64,000 nt of DNA from Trissonchulus latispiculum (taxonomy: Eukaryota; Nematoda; Enoplea; Enoplida; Ironidae): assembly GCA_030248195.1 (NCBI GenBank), contig JASAND010015487.1:1-64000 (forward strand), read 5' to 3'. The notes beneath the pieces are model-generated. The model did no database searches and was not told where the DNA came from. It saw only the letters and a list, made by a program, of their open reading frames with translations. The translations under genes and the position numbers were made by a program. The first letter of the stretch is position 1. Each line of letters opens with the position of its first letter. Positions 25,125-36,264 of the stretch are shown in pieces.

Positions 25125-25342
25125 CAGTCGGCACGCGTGCTGACTAGAAATTTCAGGCGGCACGCGTGCCGCCTTGCCTTTTAACGTACCCAGCATTATG
25201 GACTTCAGTTACAGCGTGTGGCCTGAAATTTTCAGTCGGCACGCGTGCCGCCTAACGCACTTTAGGCTTTTAGCATTCCCACTAGTTTAAACTCAATGTT
25301 ACAGCGCTAAGACTGATAAATCCAGTCGGCTCGCGTGCCGCC
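25125..25342 (+). repeat. Four copies of a palindromic GGCACGCGTGCC motif
   Basis: Four 20-bp boxes of the form CAGTCGGCACGCGTGCCGCC occur at 25125-25144, 25154-25173, 25233-25252 and 25323-25342. The core GGCACGCGTGCC is a perfect palindrome containing ACGCGT; the first and last boxes have one or more changes. Intervening sequence also repeats (AGCATTCCCA, GTTACAGCG), so the boxes sit in degenerate 80-90-bp repeats. Confidence 0.85.
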
Positions 25343-25671
25343 TAAAATGAACTTAGTCTATTAGCATTCCCATTGCTCTCCCTACTCTTTACTTATGTTT
25401 TGGGTAGTATTGAAATAGTATTATCAACTATTTTATTATTTGCGCCTACAAATTTTAGTATATATTCAGGAATACAAATTTTAGCATTTAAATATTTCTT
25501 CGATTATTTGATTATTTCAGCATGCAGATACATAATATGTAGAACACCTAATGTAGAGCTTACAAAGTTTAATTTAACCAGCCACTTTAAGTTTAATTCA
25601 AGTGTAAGTTTAATTTAAGTTTAAGTGTTGACAGTTTCTTATTTAGCTTCTTAGTTTCTTTGTTTCATTTG

Positions 25672-26514
25672 TTAGATGGTGGATGCGTGGCAGTGAGAAG
25701 TGCAAGCCAACTTCGCTTTAAAGCACTTGCAGATATTAGTAAGACACTGTCGCTGTCCTGATCTACACCCATACCGGGTGTACCCTTGACCACCTCCCTT
25801 AGATTCCATGGTTACAGCCTGGCGTATGGTAATTTCCTTCGAGCGGTCAATCGAACTGGCTGACAGATTGGTTGCTCCTGATGGAAGTAAATCGGCTGCA
25901 CCAAACCAGTTCTTGAGAATCCCGTGAGCAGTACCAACCAAATAAACCCCGTTGCGCTCATCCAGGATGATGCCACAAATATTCCTGTGATCCAAGGGCC
26001 CTCTGTCAACTGCTGCCACGGGTACCATCACCGCATCCCCAATCTTCAGCTGAGGGATATTAGCCTGAGCTTGAGCGAGCATTCGTTGAGCTGCTTTTTG
26101 CTGGCCCTCGTATGCTTCAAGTCGTTCTTTATCAATGTCTTTCTGCCTTCGGCAGAAAAAACAAAACCCGGCCGCTGCAATCTGTACACCCCAAGATGCA
26201 CAGTTGTGGAGACCAGAGTCTGTGCTCACCATTGTCAGCATTGTTTCATCGCGTTCACTTTTTTCGGTTGTAACGATTTCTGAGGTGCTGTGTAGATTGT
26301 CTTGATCAGGTTGTATATCGCTAGCTTCAGAGCTCTGGCTTGATTCAGTAGTGGCTACTTCGATCTCTTGCAATCTCTCTTCCAGCTCTTCTTCAGTTTC
26401 TATACCTTCGAAAAATTTTTCTGGTATAGAACTGTCAGACAGGCTCAGTCTGGGACTACAGCCAAACAAAGCCTGAAAAGGACTGCGTCCGATAATGCGG
26501 TGAAAGCTACTGTA
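25672..26514 (-). pseudogene. Integrase-derived (KRBA2-like) protein, C-terminal fragment
   Basis: An open - strand frame of about 280 codons, 5'-truncated where it abuts repeat beta. It begins with SFHRIIGRSPFQALFG, the phrase that follows the integrase core in many transposon-derived proteins. An acidic stretch (EEELEERLQEIE) follows, then a linker with LKIGDAVMVPV. The end is a cysteine-rich tail (C-x6-C-x4-C-x-C-x6-C-x3-C-H). This combination resembles vertebrate KRBA2/SCAND3-type proteins and the transposons they derive from. The catalytic core is absent, so it is a fragment. The frame is intact to TAA, so decay may be recent. Confidence 0.62.
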
Positions 26515-27712
26515 TCTAAGTTGCGTGTCGAAAAAAATTTCAGTTGTTCCGATTCATCTCATTTGCTACGATAAATGAGAAAAGATGAATGAACAATGTA
26601 TCCAATAATATTGGTTTACATATCACGTGATTTGTCATTTTCTGCTCTTCATTTTGACATAAAACTTGTCAGAATGTGTGCCTGCTTTCAGTTTACCGCC
26701 TGCAGTTTTATAATGGCACGTTGACTGAGCGACTTTTTCATGATGTTTTAATTTTTTTAACAACTACATATTATCCTCTACTGAACTCAATATTGAACGG
26801 ATTTCCATACTTTAAAATTTATTATCATCAGGTCAATTCATTCTTTCGCTGGACATAATACTTTTTACAGTTTAACGAGTTTTCGATATACTTTTATCGA
26901 TAAACTGAAAGGTCGTAATATATCCTAATAAGGACCTAGTAATGCCAAATTAGAGCCACACAACCGTAATAAGGGCCACGTAGATCTGAACTAAACAAGG
27001 GCCACTTTTTACCTGCAAAACTAAAATAAACTGCAGAAACAGGTGGATCTAGTCGCAGATTCTCTGGAAATTTGCCAGCCGGGATTTTGTGGAAAGGTAT
27101 GGAGGTCAGTCCCGCAAATCCCGCCTTAGGTTTCTGACTGCAGAAATTTTGAAACATGGAACAAATGGAAAATTTTGTTTATTTTATCAATTTTTTCCGC
27201 AAACACGGCTTGTTTTAAAGCGTTTTTAAGCTGTTTTAAACCTATTTTTAAAACAATTCCAGAATATGTTTAACGAGTTTTAACAGAATTAACCTAATTT
27301 GACCTGCTCGATCATCAAAAATTAGGCCTTTCCCCCGAGAAAAGCTTGGATCCATGTAACTGTTACTTTAAAGTTACTAACTTTACTCTTATTGTTTCCG
27401 TGACCTTTATTTTTCTAAGATTTGAGTTCAACTTTTCGATCAGTTTGCCTTAATTCCTCAGGTTAGTTTATTTTCTAACATTTTACTGCAGGGATCCATC
27501 CATCCACAGATTAGTGAATTTGTGCACTTGATTACATTTTTGAAAATGCGAAAATGCTGTGTGACAAATCGGTTCACTGAATTGTTTAAATTTTTGGCTA
27601 AAACATTAACACTAAAACATTAACATGAATTTTAAGTCAGATTATTTTCCCAGATGTCAACATTAAAAACGTACTTACTTTTGAGCAGCCATTCTGCTAA
27701 AATGAATTTTTT
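26514..27712. repeat. Dispersed repeat beta, copy 1
   Basis: Begins TATCTAAGTTGCGTGTCG immediately at the truncation point of the integrase-like frame. It recurs at 29427-30345, where about 330 internal bases are missing. The two copies share a 60-codon frame (26676-26858 and 29585-29767) with almost no change, but it has no recognisable domain and is probably just preserved by recent duplication. Confidence 0.8.
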
Positions 27713-28171
27713 TTATCCATACGCCCCACTCCAGTAGGAGGTTCTCCGGTTAGGAGCAGTGTCAGCCAGTAGAATTTAAAACTTTGGCTATGGGGAAAGG
27801 TGATTAGCTGGCACCGAATAATTGTCTTTGCAATTACCCCAGGCGTGTACCAAGGCTGGAGTTACGCCGATCACCGGCTATGTGATGACCGTACCTCGGC
27901 AGCTCCACCCGAAGGCGGCCGCCCCTTAACTCTCGGACAATTAGTTGACAAGGGGGGACGGGGGGATGGCTAGACCCGGCACCGGATGGTACCAGAAATG
28001 CAACGAAAAGTGAAATTTGGTGGTCCAATGGACCGTCGACATACAAGCAATATACAAATACAAGATAAGCAACAAATGTAAACTGTTGTAATTGGCTTCA
28101 AAATGTTCGGGAGGGGTTTTCCGTGATGGTGGTGACTTTGGTTCTTGTTGCTGGTTAAAAGTTGATATGAT
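27713..28171. other. GC-richer intergenic stretch
   Basis: Contains a moderately GC-rich segment at 27720-27985 with short inverted blocks (CACCGGCTATGTGATG, CGGCCGCC). No tRNA-type B box or coding frame of a known family is visible. It could be part of an unrecognised short retroelement. Confidence 0.3.
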
Positions 28172-28435
28172 CTATCGTGGGTGAAGAAGACAATTGTAGG
28201 TGGTTGTTCCAAACGACGAGGCGGCTTTCGGTTGCACCGCCAAAGGAGTCTTGCTCTGAGTTAGACGGGACCCAAATCTGCAATTTAAATTGAAGGCTAC
28301 AAGAACCGAATTGTTCTGCATGCATGTCAAACATGGCATTTCCACTGCCAATAAAGCCTTATCACCTTTGATACGCCAATTTTGTCCTTGGCACTGCCAG
28401 GCATAGTCCACAACTATTTCAAAGCTGTCGATTTG
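28172..28435 (-). CDS. Possible exon of unknown protein
   Basis: A - strand frame reading YAWQCQGQNWRIKGDKALL and then MPCLTCMQ, ending TTTYNCLLHPR at TAG (28169-28171). It has five cysteines, and its composition is more protein-like than the flanking frames. No family is recognised. The 5' limit is set by an in-frame stop near 28440, and no clear acceptor was chosen. Confidence 0.3.
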   Translation of the reverse strand, partial: QIDSFEIVVDYAWQCQGQNWRIKGDKALLAVEMPCLTCMQNNSVLVAFNLNCRFGSRLTQSKTPLAVQPKAASSFGTTTYNCLLHPR

Positions 28436-29021
28436 CTACTTCTAATTGTTCACCGAAAGTCCTAGTACACCTAACTAAACAATAGAAAAGTAATGCCAGT
28501 ATTGTAGACTTAGCGTGATCCTGATCTACGTTGACCAGTTCCATGTGAGAATTACTATCCGCTACGTCCATTTTACAGATTCCTTTATCTGAATCCAGTT
28601 CATACTATAATTAAAAGTGATACTTGCAAAGTGTAGTCCTCTCAGACTCTGCAACAGCCGGCTGCAATTACATATATATAACGCTATCAGTCGAATGGAC
28701 ATGGTTTATTGCACCATCCATATAAAACTATTTTAAATTCTGCATATAGTGATTATTCAAACTTAATTCTACTCAATTTAAAGTTGAGACATGCTTGAAC
28801 CGTGTTGTTAAATATCAGTTCCTATTTTAAAACGTGAATACAAATTAAGCTTCGTAAATTTCAAAAACTAATCTTATCCTACGAAAACAGAAAAAGAAAA
28901 TTGAAAGCTTATCTAAACTTACCTTTTTTGTCAACCATCCTCCAGCAAGCAGTTGATCAGATCTCGGAATACTTTTAGCCTCAATTGTAAGTTATTAGCA
29001 TTTTTACCTAAAATGAATTAA

Positions 29022-29420
29022 AGATGTATGACTACTAATGTGTCATCTGACTAATTTAGTTTTGTTCTAAGCTAACAAATTCACTTCCTTCAAGCTTAAC
29101 AGTGAAGATGATGTCTGTCTTATTTCTAGCTTTTGTAAAGATTTGAATTTTTGAAGATTTGTGAGCAGCTTCCCCAAGCTTTGAAGTTGAAAAAAACGCG
29201 TTAAAAGAAAAGGAAAAGAGCTGACTAAAATTATGGTCGCGCAGGGGCCGTGTAACGGGGCCGGGCGGGCCCGGTCCCCCAAATTTTCTCAACGGCCCGG
29301 CGCCGGCTCGGCCCCGTCGATTTTGGGCCCCGTCCCAGCTACATGGCCCCTGCGGGGCCAGATCACCAAAAGCATTGGCCTTGTTTCCTTGTTCGGAAGA
29401 AAAACCATAAAAGCCAAGCA
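29022..29420. repeat. Composite repeat alpha, copy 2
   Basis: Second copy of the alpha block, with its GC-rich palindrome at 29242-29352. The palindrome ends CAGGGGCCGTGTA and TACATGGCCCCTG are inverted repeats, so the 111-bp palindrome may itself be a small hAT-type insertion carried inside alpha. No matching 8-bp duplication was seen. Confidence 0.7.
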
Positions 29421-29426
29421 TTATCT

Positions 29427-30500
29427 AAGTTGCGTGTCGAAAAAAATTTCAATTGTTCCGATTCATTTCATTTGGTACGATAAATGAGAAAAGATGAATG
29501 AACAATGTATCCAATAATATTGGTTTACATATCACGTGATTTGTCATTTTCTGCTCTTCATTTTGACATAAAACTTGTCAGAATGTGTGCCTGCTTTCAG
29601 TTTACCGCCTGCAGTTTTATAATGGCACGTTGACTGAGCGACTTTATCATGATGTTTTAATTTTTTTAACAACTACATATTATCCTCTACTGAACTCAAT
29701 ATTGAACGGATTTCCATACTTTAAAATTTATTATCATCAGGTCAATTCATTCTTTCGCTGCACATAAAACTTTTTATAGTTTAACGAGTTTTCTCTGGAA
29801 ATTTGCCTGCCGGGATTTTATGGAAACGTATTTTAAAGCGTTTTTAAGCAGTTTTAAACATATTTTTAAAACAATTCCAGAATGTTTAACGAGTTTTAAC
29901 AGAATTAACCTAATTTGACCTGCTCGGTCACCAAAAATTAGGCCCTTCCCCCGAGAAAACCTTGGATCCATGTAACTGTTACTTTAAAGTTACTAACTTT
30001 ACTCTTATTGTTTCCGTGACCTTTATTTTTCTAAGATTTGAGTTCAACTTTTCGATCAGTTTGCCTTAATTCCTCAGGTTAGTTTATTTTCTAACATTTT
30101 ACTGCAGGGATCCATCCATCCAACGTCCACAGATTAGTGAATTTGTGCACTTCATTACATTTTTGAAAATGCGAAAATGCTTTGTGACAAATCGGTTCAC
30201 TGAATTGTTTAAATTTTTGGCTAAAACATTAACACTAAACATTAACACTAAAACATTAACATGAATTTTAAGTGAGATTATTTTCCCAGATGTCAACATT
30301 AAAAACGTACGTACTTTTGACAGCCATTCTGCTAAAATGAATTAAAGATGTATGACTACTAATGTGTCATCTGACTAATTTAGTTTTGTTCTAAGCTAAG
30401 AAATTCACTTACTTCAAGCTTAACGTGGAAGATGATGTCTGTCTTATTTCTAGCTTTTGTAAAGATTTGAATTTTTGAAGATTTGTGAGCAGCAGATTTG
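29427..30500. repeat. Repeat beta copy 2 joined to partial alpha copy 3
   Basis: Beta runs from TATCTAAGTTGCGTGTCG to about 30345 and passes directly into alpha (GATGTATGACTACTAATGTG), which breaks off at about 30494. Order and orientation show that beta followed by alpha is the native arrangement. Confidence 0.72.
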
Positions 30501-30591
30501 TCGTTTGTCTTGCAGACTGGTTAGTGGTGGTTACTAGTTACCAGTGGTTACTAATAATGTTTTTGAGGACAGCAGTCAAATTGAGTTCGTG

Positions 30592-31580
30592 TTAAGGTGG
30601 TGGTTTTCTTTCCCGTATTTTAAATGATAACTTTCGCGAAAGTAATCCAAAACGTCCGAAACTTTCACTACACACTACTTCGGTGTTCTTGAAAACATTA
30701 GAAACAATCCCGGAATCTTTGTATGAAAATTTGAAAATTTTTGAATTTTGCCGAATAAATCTCAGAAAGTTGCTTGAAATTAGCCAAAATCATATTCAAT
30801 CGAAAGAGCTCCTCAAACTGCGTAACGTTGCTCTTGGACAAATTTTTCTATCTGCAACATTCCGAGAGATACACGAGATTAAAGATTTTTGGGGTCAAAA
30901 ACCGGCTGATTTCCAAATTTCCGGATTTTTGTAATTTGCTGCAACATGTAACCACAATATTCGACGACGATGTATACAAACTAAAAACCCTTTGTATGCC
31001 CATATTTTGAGCAAAAATAAGCTCTATTACTTGAGTCTAGCTTAGGTTGTGGGTGAAAAACCGATTTTTCAAAAACTACAATCAGTTTGCTTTAAACAAG
31101 GATTTGTCAAAATTCCCTCAATGAAACTGCAAACAATTTCACAGAAACTTTTTTCGCTCTATTGCCGAGGGTCATTTTTCCTGGTGTTTGCTGAAACTTT
31201 CCCAAAGTTGTGTAGTTCTCATTTGAAATGCCGAAACATCATGAAATTTCAAAAATTTTAACTTTTTGATAAATTCCTGGAGTTGTAGGTAACTTCTGGC
31301 AAAACCAAGAAAAATGACCCTCGGCAAGGCTTAGCACGTCAGATTAGTCAAGAGCAAAGTTAGATCAATTTACACAGATTTCTGAAATCCTTGTTTAAAA
31401 TGGTTTATGGTCTCCACTGTGTAAGTCATACTAGAACTTAGTTACATAAAGTTTGACATGATCATTAAGATGTCCTCATTTCAAGCTTTAAAACGATGTA
31501 TCATTTGTTATATAAGTCCTTAAATTGAATAAGTTATGACATTTTGAAAATGACTGCGGTAAACGTTACCACCACCTTAA
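30592..31580. mobile_element. TTAA-flanked DNA element, 981 bp (piggyBac/Kolobok type)
   Basis: The element spans 30596-31576 between two TTAA tetranucleotides (30592-30595 and 31577-31580). The ends are GGTGGTGGTTTTC and GTTACCACCACC, an inverted repeat of about 9-12 bp. A TTAA duplication is the signature of piggyBac and Kolobok superfamilies. The interior has no transposase, so it is non-autonomous. An isolated end of the same family lies at 10827-10844. Confidence 0.65.
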
Positions 31581-32775
31581 GGGACACAAAACCAATTAAA
31601 ATTAACGTTCGCGCTGGTAGTAATCTCAACTTCTTTGCTGTTGCCTCAGCGATTCAAAAAATCATAGACTCTGTTTCTGAAAGATGTACTCTTGGTGTTG
31701 TAGCAAGAGTGCATAATCTAAAAGTGTACCACTAGGCACCTGGCACACTCTCTGTTATCAGAACAGAAACTATGCTCTGCACGTTAACGCTCTACCCTCC
31801 ACAAATTAGGCCCATCACTTATCTATCCCCTCATCCATCTTATCACTTATTAGTATGTACTTTTGGTGTTAGCTATGTCCCGACTCTGGAAAAAGTAACA
31901 TTTAAAGTCAACGATGCTACTACTATTAAATTTGATCGTAAATTAGCAATTCTCATTTGATTTGTTCCAGATAAAACGTATGGTAGCATAGAGAATTCAG
32001 GTGAACTACCTCCGGACATCCTGACCGAGTATCAAACTATATTTGTTTATTCATCGGTTGCACAAGCGTCTAGTGTAGGTAATACCAATTCTCAAACCTT
32101 GCGATTTACTCTTGTTGATGGTCACTATGCCAAACCTGCCTGCCAGCCTTTCTTCCTTGAAAGAGATGTTGCTTCGTTCGGAAAAACTAAGAGCTGAACT
32201 GGTCTAGTAGCACTGGCACGTAAGTGTGTAAGGGCGCGTGAACAAAACCGGTTATTTCGGACATTTATACAGAAACATTTATACCGTATAGAAATACAGG
32301 TGAAACAAAAACATCTTCTGATTTGTTTGAATTACCGTTGAGCTCTGCAAACGTGACTGTTCAATTTCCCCAATGGTCTTCTACATTTGACGCAGTTCGT
32401 TTTGATTACTGAAAGGTTATGTCGACCCGCCTGATGCTTTCGCATTTTGGCGATGCGCCTAACGAGATTCTGCTCGAACGAATCTCGCTCGAATCTAGTC
32501 GCAGTCTAGTGACGGGGCATCTGAATCTTTCTTCTGCTTTGTCAACATACAGGATTGAGTTTAATTCACATTGATCGTCAAACAAAATAAATTAGATTTG
32601 CGATTAGGATTGCTATATCAGACGCTCAACTTACCTTAGGAACCAAGCTTATTCCTGACAAATTTTATTTCAGGTGGAGACTTGAAATACCTATTGCACA
32701 AGCTATGGGACAAAAGCTGCGGAAGGACAAAGAAGCTGCAGGCCACTGGGAAGGTTTAACAATGGACGTAAAATA
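31581..32775 (+). pseudogene. Decayed coding region, possibly an endogenous viral capsid-like remnant
   Basis: Three open stretches with protein-like composition follow one another on the + strand: frame 2 from 31581 to the stop at 32195-32197, frame 1 from 32254 to 32574, and a third at 32605-32775. They are broken by in-frame TGA at 31958-31960, 32410-32412 and 32572-32574, and by frameshifts near 32200-32254 and 32580-32600. A small foreign piece at about 31737-31800 resembles the CAAGAGTAC-family interior. The beta-strand-like composition and one aromatic/valine-rich phrase in the 32254-32412 section recall viral jelly-roll capsids, but this identity is tentative. It cannot encode a product as it stands. 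Confidence 0.35.
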
Positions 32776-32876
32776 TATATGTATATATATATGTATATAT
32801 GTATGTATGTATATATGTATATTTATATATTTATATATATGTATATATATATGTATATATATATATATATATATAT
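32773..32876. repeat. AT/GT microsatellite
   Basis: A roughly 100-bp tract of TATATG, TATGTA and TA repeats directly after the decayed coding region. Confidence 0.95.
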
Positions 32877-33592
32877 GCAGATTGCATTAATACCAAATGG
32901 GTTGGGCTTTCGAGATAAAATATTGATTAAATTTACCATGTTTTCTTGAGAAAAGATTTTATGAGCTGTTATGAGTTTTTAAGTATTAGGTCAAAAATTG
33001 TCGACTGAAATATATCTATACATTAAAATAATTTAGTTCGGATGCAAAAAATCTATATGTCACCTTTATTAGAATACACAAACATTATCAAACACTCTTA
33101 CCATAATTAAAGAATTCGTTGAAAGAATATTGAAAGTTATGGGATACGATCTCAACTACGCCTGTGCTGCGACAAAGGTTAAAGTCACACATAGATGTTG
33201 TGTGCAGCCTATGTGTTGTTAATCTGTTCAGTCTGTTGATTTTTATAATTTACTCAGTTCTACAATTTTAACTGAATGACAGAAAACTTTGAAGCAATAG
33301 CGGTATTCGCGAGGTAAACTTGGTATGCATAAAAAGGCGATGATTCTTCAACTATTTGAAAGGCTCCAGTCGGTCTAAACTTTGGATTCGTTAGCCAACT
33401 ATTTGAACATTTAAATGCCTGTGTCAATCTGTCGGTCTAACATGCTTGAGGCCGGTGTGTAAGGTGGGGTGCAGTCCTATTGAACTTCACAGCAAAGTAA
33501 TACAACGGCCAGCGAGGCTGCAGCTATTGCAGCTACTGCAAGGCAATAATATTGTTTAAAATCAAATGCTTATGTTTGCCTGCTGTTGTTTA

Positions 33593-34027
33593 GTAATACC
33601 AAGAGTACATAATACATAAGAGTATGACAAGCGTCATACGCTATGTATTATGAGCTCGCTACATCCTCTGCACGCTATCGGCTGACCCCCCCCATAAATC
33701 AGACCCCCCTTGACCCCGCCCCTATACATGTACGGCGTCCAAACGGGGGGTCGGGGTCTATGTTAGTATAATTACATGTTAAACTTAACGGGGCCCCAAT
33801 TTGTGTATGGGGTTTAAGCTTGTATGATTTACACATCTGTGTACAAAATATACAAGCACGAGCCCGACCCCCCGTTTGGACGCCGTACATGTATAGGGGC
33901 GGGGTGAGGGGGGTCTGATTTATGGGGGGGGGGGTCAGCCGATAGCGGGGATCGGATGTAGCGAGCTCATAATGCATAGAGTATGCCAGCTGTCATACTC
34001 TTATGTATTATGTACTCTTGGTAATAC
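33593..34027. mobile_element. CAAGAGTAC-family foldback element, copy 2
   Basis: The element spans 33600-34020 and is flanked by 7-bp GTAATAC (33593-33599 and 34021-34027). The two halves are nearly complete inverted copies of each other: the left half contains CATACGCTATGTATTATGAGC, CGCTATCGGCTGACCCCCCC and ACGGCGTCCAAACGGGGGGTCG, and the right half repeats these in reverse. It would extrude a long hairpin. No coding sequence. Confidence 0.85.
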
Positions 34028-34347
34028 CAAGAGTACATAATATAAGAGTGTGACATCAAGCAAGCTCTCTGTTATCAGCTCTAGGTACATGCTCTGTTCG
34101 CTAACGGCTGACCCCCACAAATGTGTATGTGCACTTCAAAGAAATTTGCACGCGCAAGTCTTTACGTGTTAAAGCTCGAAAACACAACTACTCAGTTGGT
34201 TCAATGTGCGTCTGCTTCAAGCTTTAGAACACAAAGATAGCGTTCAAATTTCTTTGATGTGCATATACACATTTGTGGGGGGGTCAGCCGTTAGTGTGTA
34301 CAGAGCATGTACCTCCTACTGATAACAGAAAGCGTGCTAGGTAATAC
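34028..34347. mobile_element. CAAGAGTAC-family element, copy 3, right end lost
   Basis: Starts CAAGAGTACATAATATAAG immediately after the shared GTAATAC at 34021-34027 and runs to about 34340, where another GTAATAC (34341-34347) follows. The inverted core (CTCTGTTATCAG, GCTAACGGCTGACCCCCACAAATG and their complements) is present. The expected right tail ending TATTATGTACTCTTG is missing. Confidence 0.75.
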
Positions 34348-34386
34348 CAAGTATTTACCAGTAATGCTAGTAATGCTTGGTAATAC

Positions 34387-34585
34387 CAAGAGTACATAAT
34401 AACTAAGAGTGTGACATGCGCCGCGCTCTTAGTTATTAAGGCCACAAACATGATCTGCACGATAACAGCTGACCCCCTACACAAATAAAACCCCAGTGAC
34501 CCCATCCCACAAATGAGTCCTAGTACACGTTTGTGTATACTCACTCGCTTGTACGTTTATGTGTTGAAGCTCGAAAGAGGCCAGT
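34387..34585. mobile_element. CAAGAGTAC-family element, copy 4, left half only
   Basis: Starts CAAGAGTACATAATAAC after yet another GTAATAC (34380-34386). It continues through AGCTGACCCC and the GTTTATGTGTTGAAGCTCGAAA block known from copies 1 and 5, then breaks off. There is no right arm. Confidence 0.7.
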
Positions 34586-36000
34586 TGCTGATAGTCACTA
34601 CTTACTTCAGTCATTCGTCATTGCTTTATTATGATTATTATTGAGCTTTTTAGTACTGCTAACCACGGGTATACTGTCCGGTTGCTAAGCATTCACTTAA
34701 ATAGCGAAACGACTGTAGACTTTTGTTGTAAATTTTAAAACAAGTCAAAACCTTTTGTCCAATTAACTTCCATTAATTCATCCAACTCGTTGATTTATGC
34801 CTAAGGCACAGCCCCTTGACAGATTCTAGTACAAGCCACTTCAGAATTTCTTTGTGACAAGTAACCGACAAAAACTTCTCATGTTAGTGCATGCTAATCA
34901 GTGTCGACAATCTTTGAAATAGAAAACAGTACTGCTGAAAACTATTTTAATCAAATATTTGTTAAACTTCTTAAAAATACGTTAATGTTCTTGAGCATGT
35001 CTGCCAGCTTATTCTAAGCGTGGCCGGCAAACGCTGCAGCCTTCTGCGGATCCGGATGCCATGTTTCATCCACAAATGTCTCTTAAGCTAATCAAGTCAT
35101 TTGTCGTTGTTAGGTTGTAAAACAGCAAGGCTTAGATTAGTTAGATTTTAATAAGATGTTAGTCAGAAGTTAGTCAAATGTTAATCTTACCCCCGACTAG
35201 AATTAAAATCTAACTAACTTTCAATTTGGTGCAATGGAAAATGGCCTTAATTAGAACTTAATTACAAATTAGTCTAATTAGATGTTAGTCACATTTGGTG
35301 CAACCGGCCGATTATCTCAAAAATAGCCTTTGGCCAAATATACTGGCGATTGAAATGGGGGTATATTCGTCCATGTTGTTTTTATCACCGGTTCAAGTAA
35401 TAACAGCTCGGAACTAACTAAGCTTTGCCAAATGATACACTAATAGCACTCTGGTGCACTGTAGGTCGGTCTGTCACAATTCGGCCGGAAAATTGGTTAT
35501 CAGAGACCTGAACCAACCGAAATTTAAATTTCAGATATTATTTTAAAACTTGCTAAACTGATAGCAATCCTTGCCCGGCTGCTTATCTGGCCTTTGAGGT
35601 TCCGGCTCGGGAATATTGATCGACGAATAACATAACAAACATAATAAGAAGGGAAAGTAGTAAATAACTGTGTCGTATAATAATGGAGTAGGTGATCTAA
35701 CAGAATAAATGTGGGCTAGCACCTTCCGTTTTCCGTGACTGTTTAGCTTAGTGTGTCTCTTCTGGGCCCTTTACGGAATTGATAATTAATTCATTACTTT
35801 ATTGACAAGCTTGACTTAACTTTCCTGCTTGACAGAAAAGCCAAAATTTGACCATCTAAAATTTGAAACCACGCATTTTTGCTTGTTCTATGTAAAAGGT
35901 TGTAAAAGATAATTGATTCGCTTCCACAACATATCCCAATGAAAACAATGACAATGAAGTGATCAATACTTTGGATAGTCTTAATTCTTATGTTTTCAAT
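34586..36000. other. Non-coding sequence
   Basis: No gene is recognised. A short imperfect inverted stretch lies at 35130-35215 (TTAGATTTTAAT and ATTAAAATCTAA). AATAAA-type signals occur at both strands but without attached exons. Confidence 0.4.
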
Positions 36001-36126
36001 AAAACGTTATAAATGAACTCATGTTCTCTTGGAATTTTCTTTTTATTTTAGCTAGACTCTGACAGTGCGCTTTTTGTGTCAACACAATTCTGTTTGTTTT
36101 AACTTTTGCCTTTATCATTTGTTTAG

Positions 36127-36250
36127 AAAAACGAGGAATCGACAGCACAGAGATAAGCTGGCCGCTCGAAGACGTAGACGACAGGGCAAACTCGGAAATA
36201 CAAGTGGACATGGACGCAGAGGCGGAGGTAGAAATGGAAGTGGGGCGTAG
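36127..36250 (+). CDS. Terminal exon encoding an Arg/Gly-rich (RGG-like) tail
   Basis: The acceptor GCCTTTATCATTTGTTTAG is strong. The exon encodes KTRNRQHRDKLAARRRRRQG followed by KLGNTSGHGRRGGGRNGSGA, then TAG at 36248-36250. Arg-rich plus RGG-type tails are common in RNA-binding proteins such as Sm/LSm-like or snoRNP proteins. No RNA-binding domain is visible in the window, so the gene is unidentified. The sequence just after the stop (36270-36400) is a tandem GGACGCGGACGTGGGGGCGGC repeat that would also encode Gly-Arg runs in another frame, so the tail may once have been longer. Confidence 0.5.
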
Positions 36251-36264
36251 AAGGAAGCGGGCTT

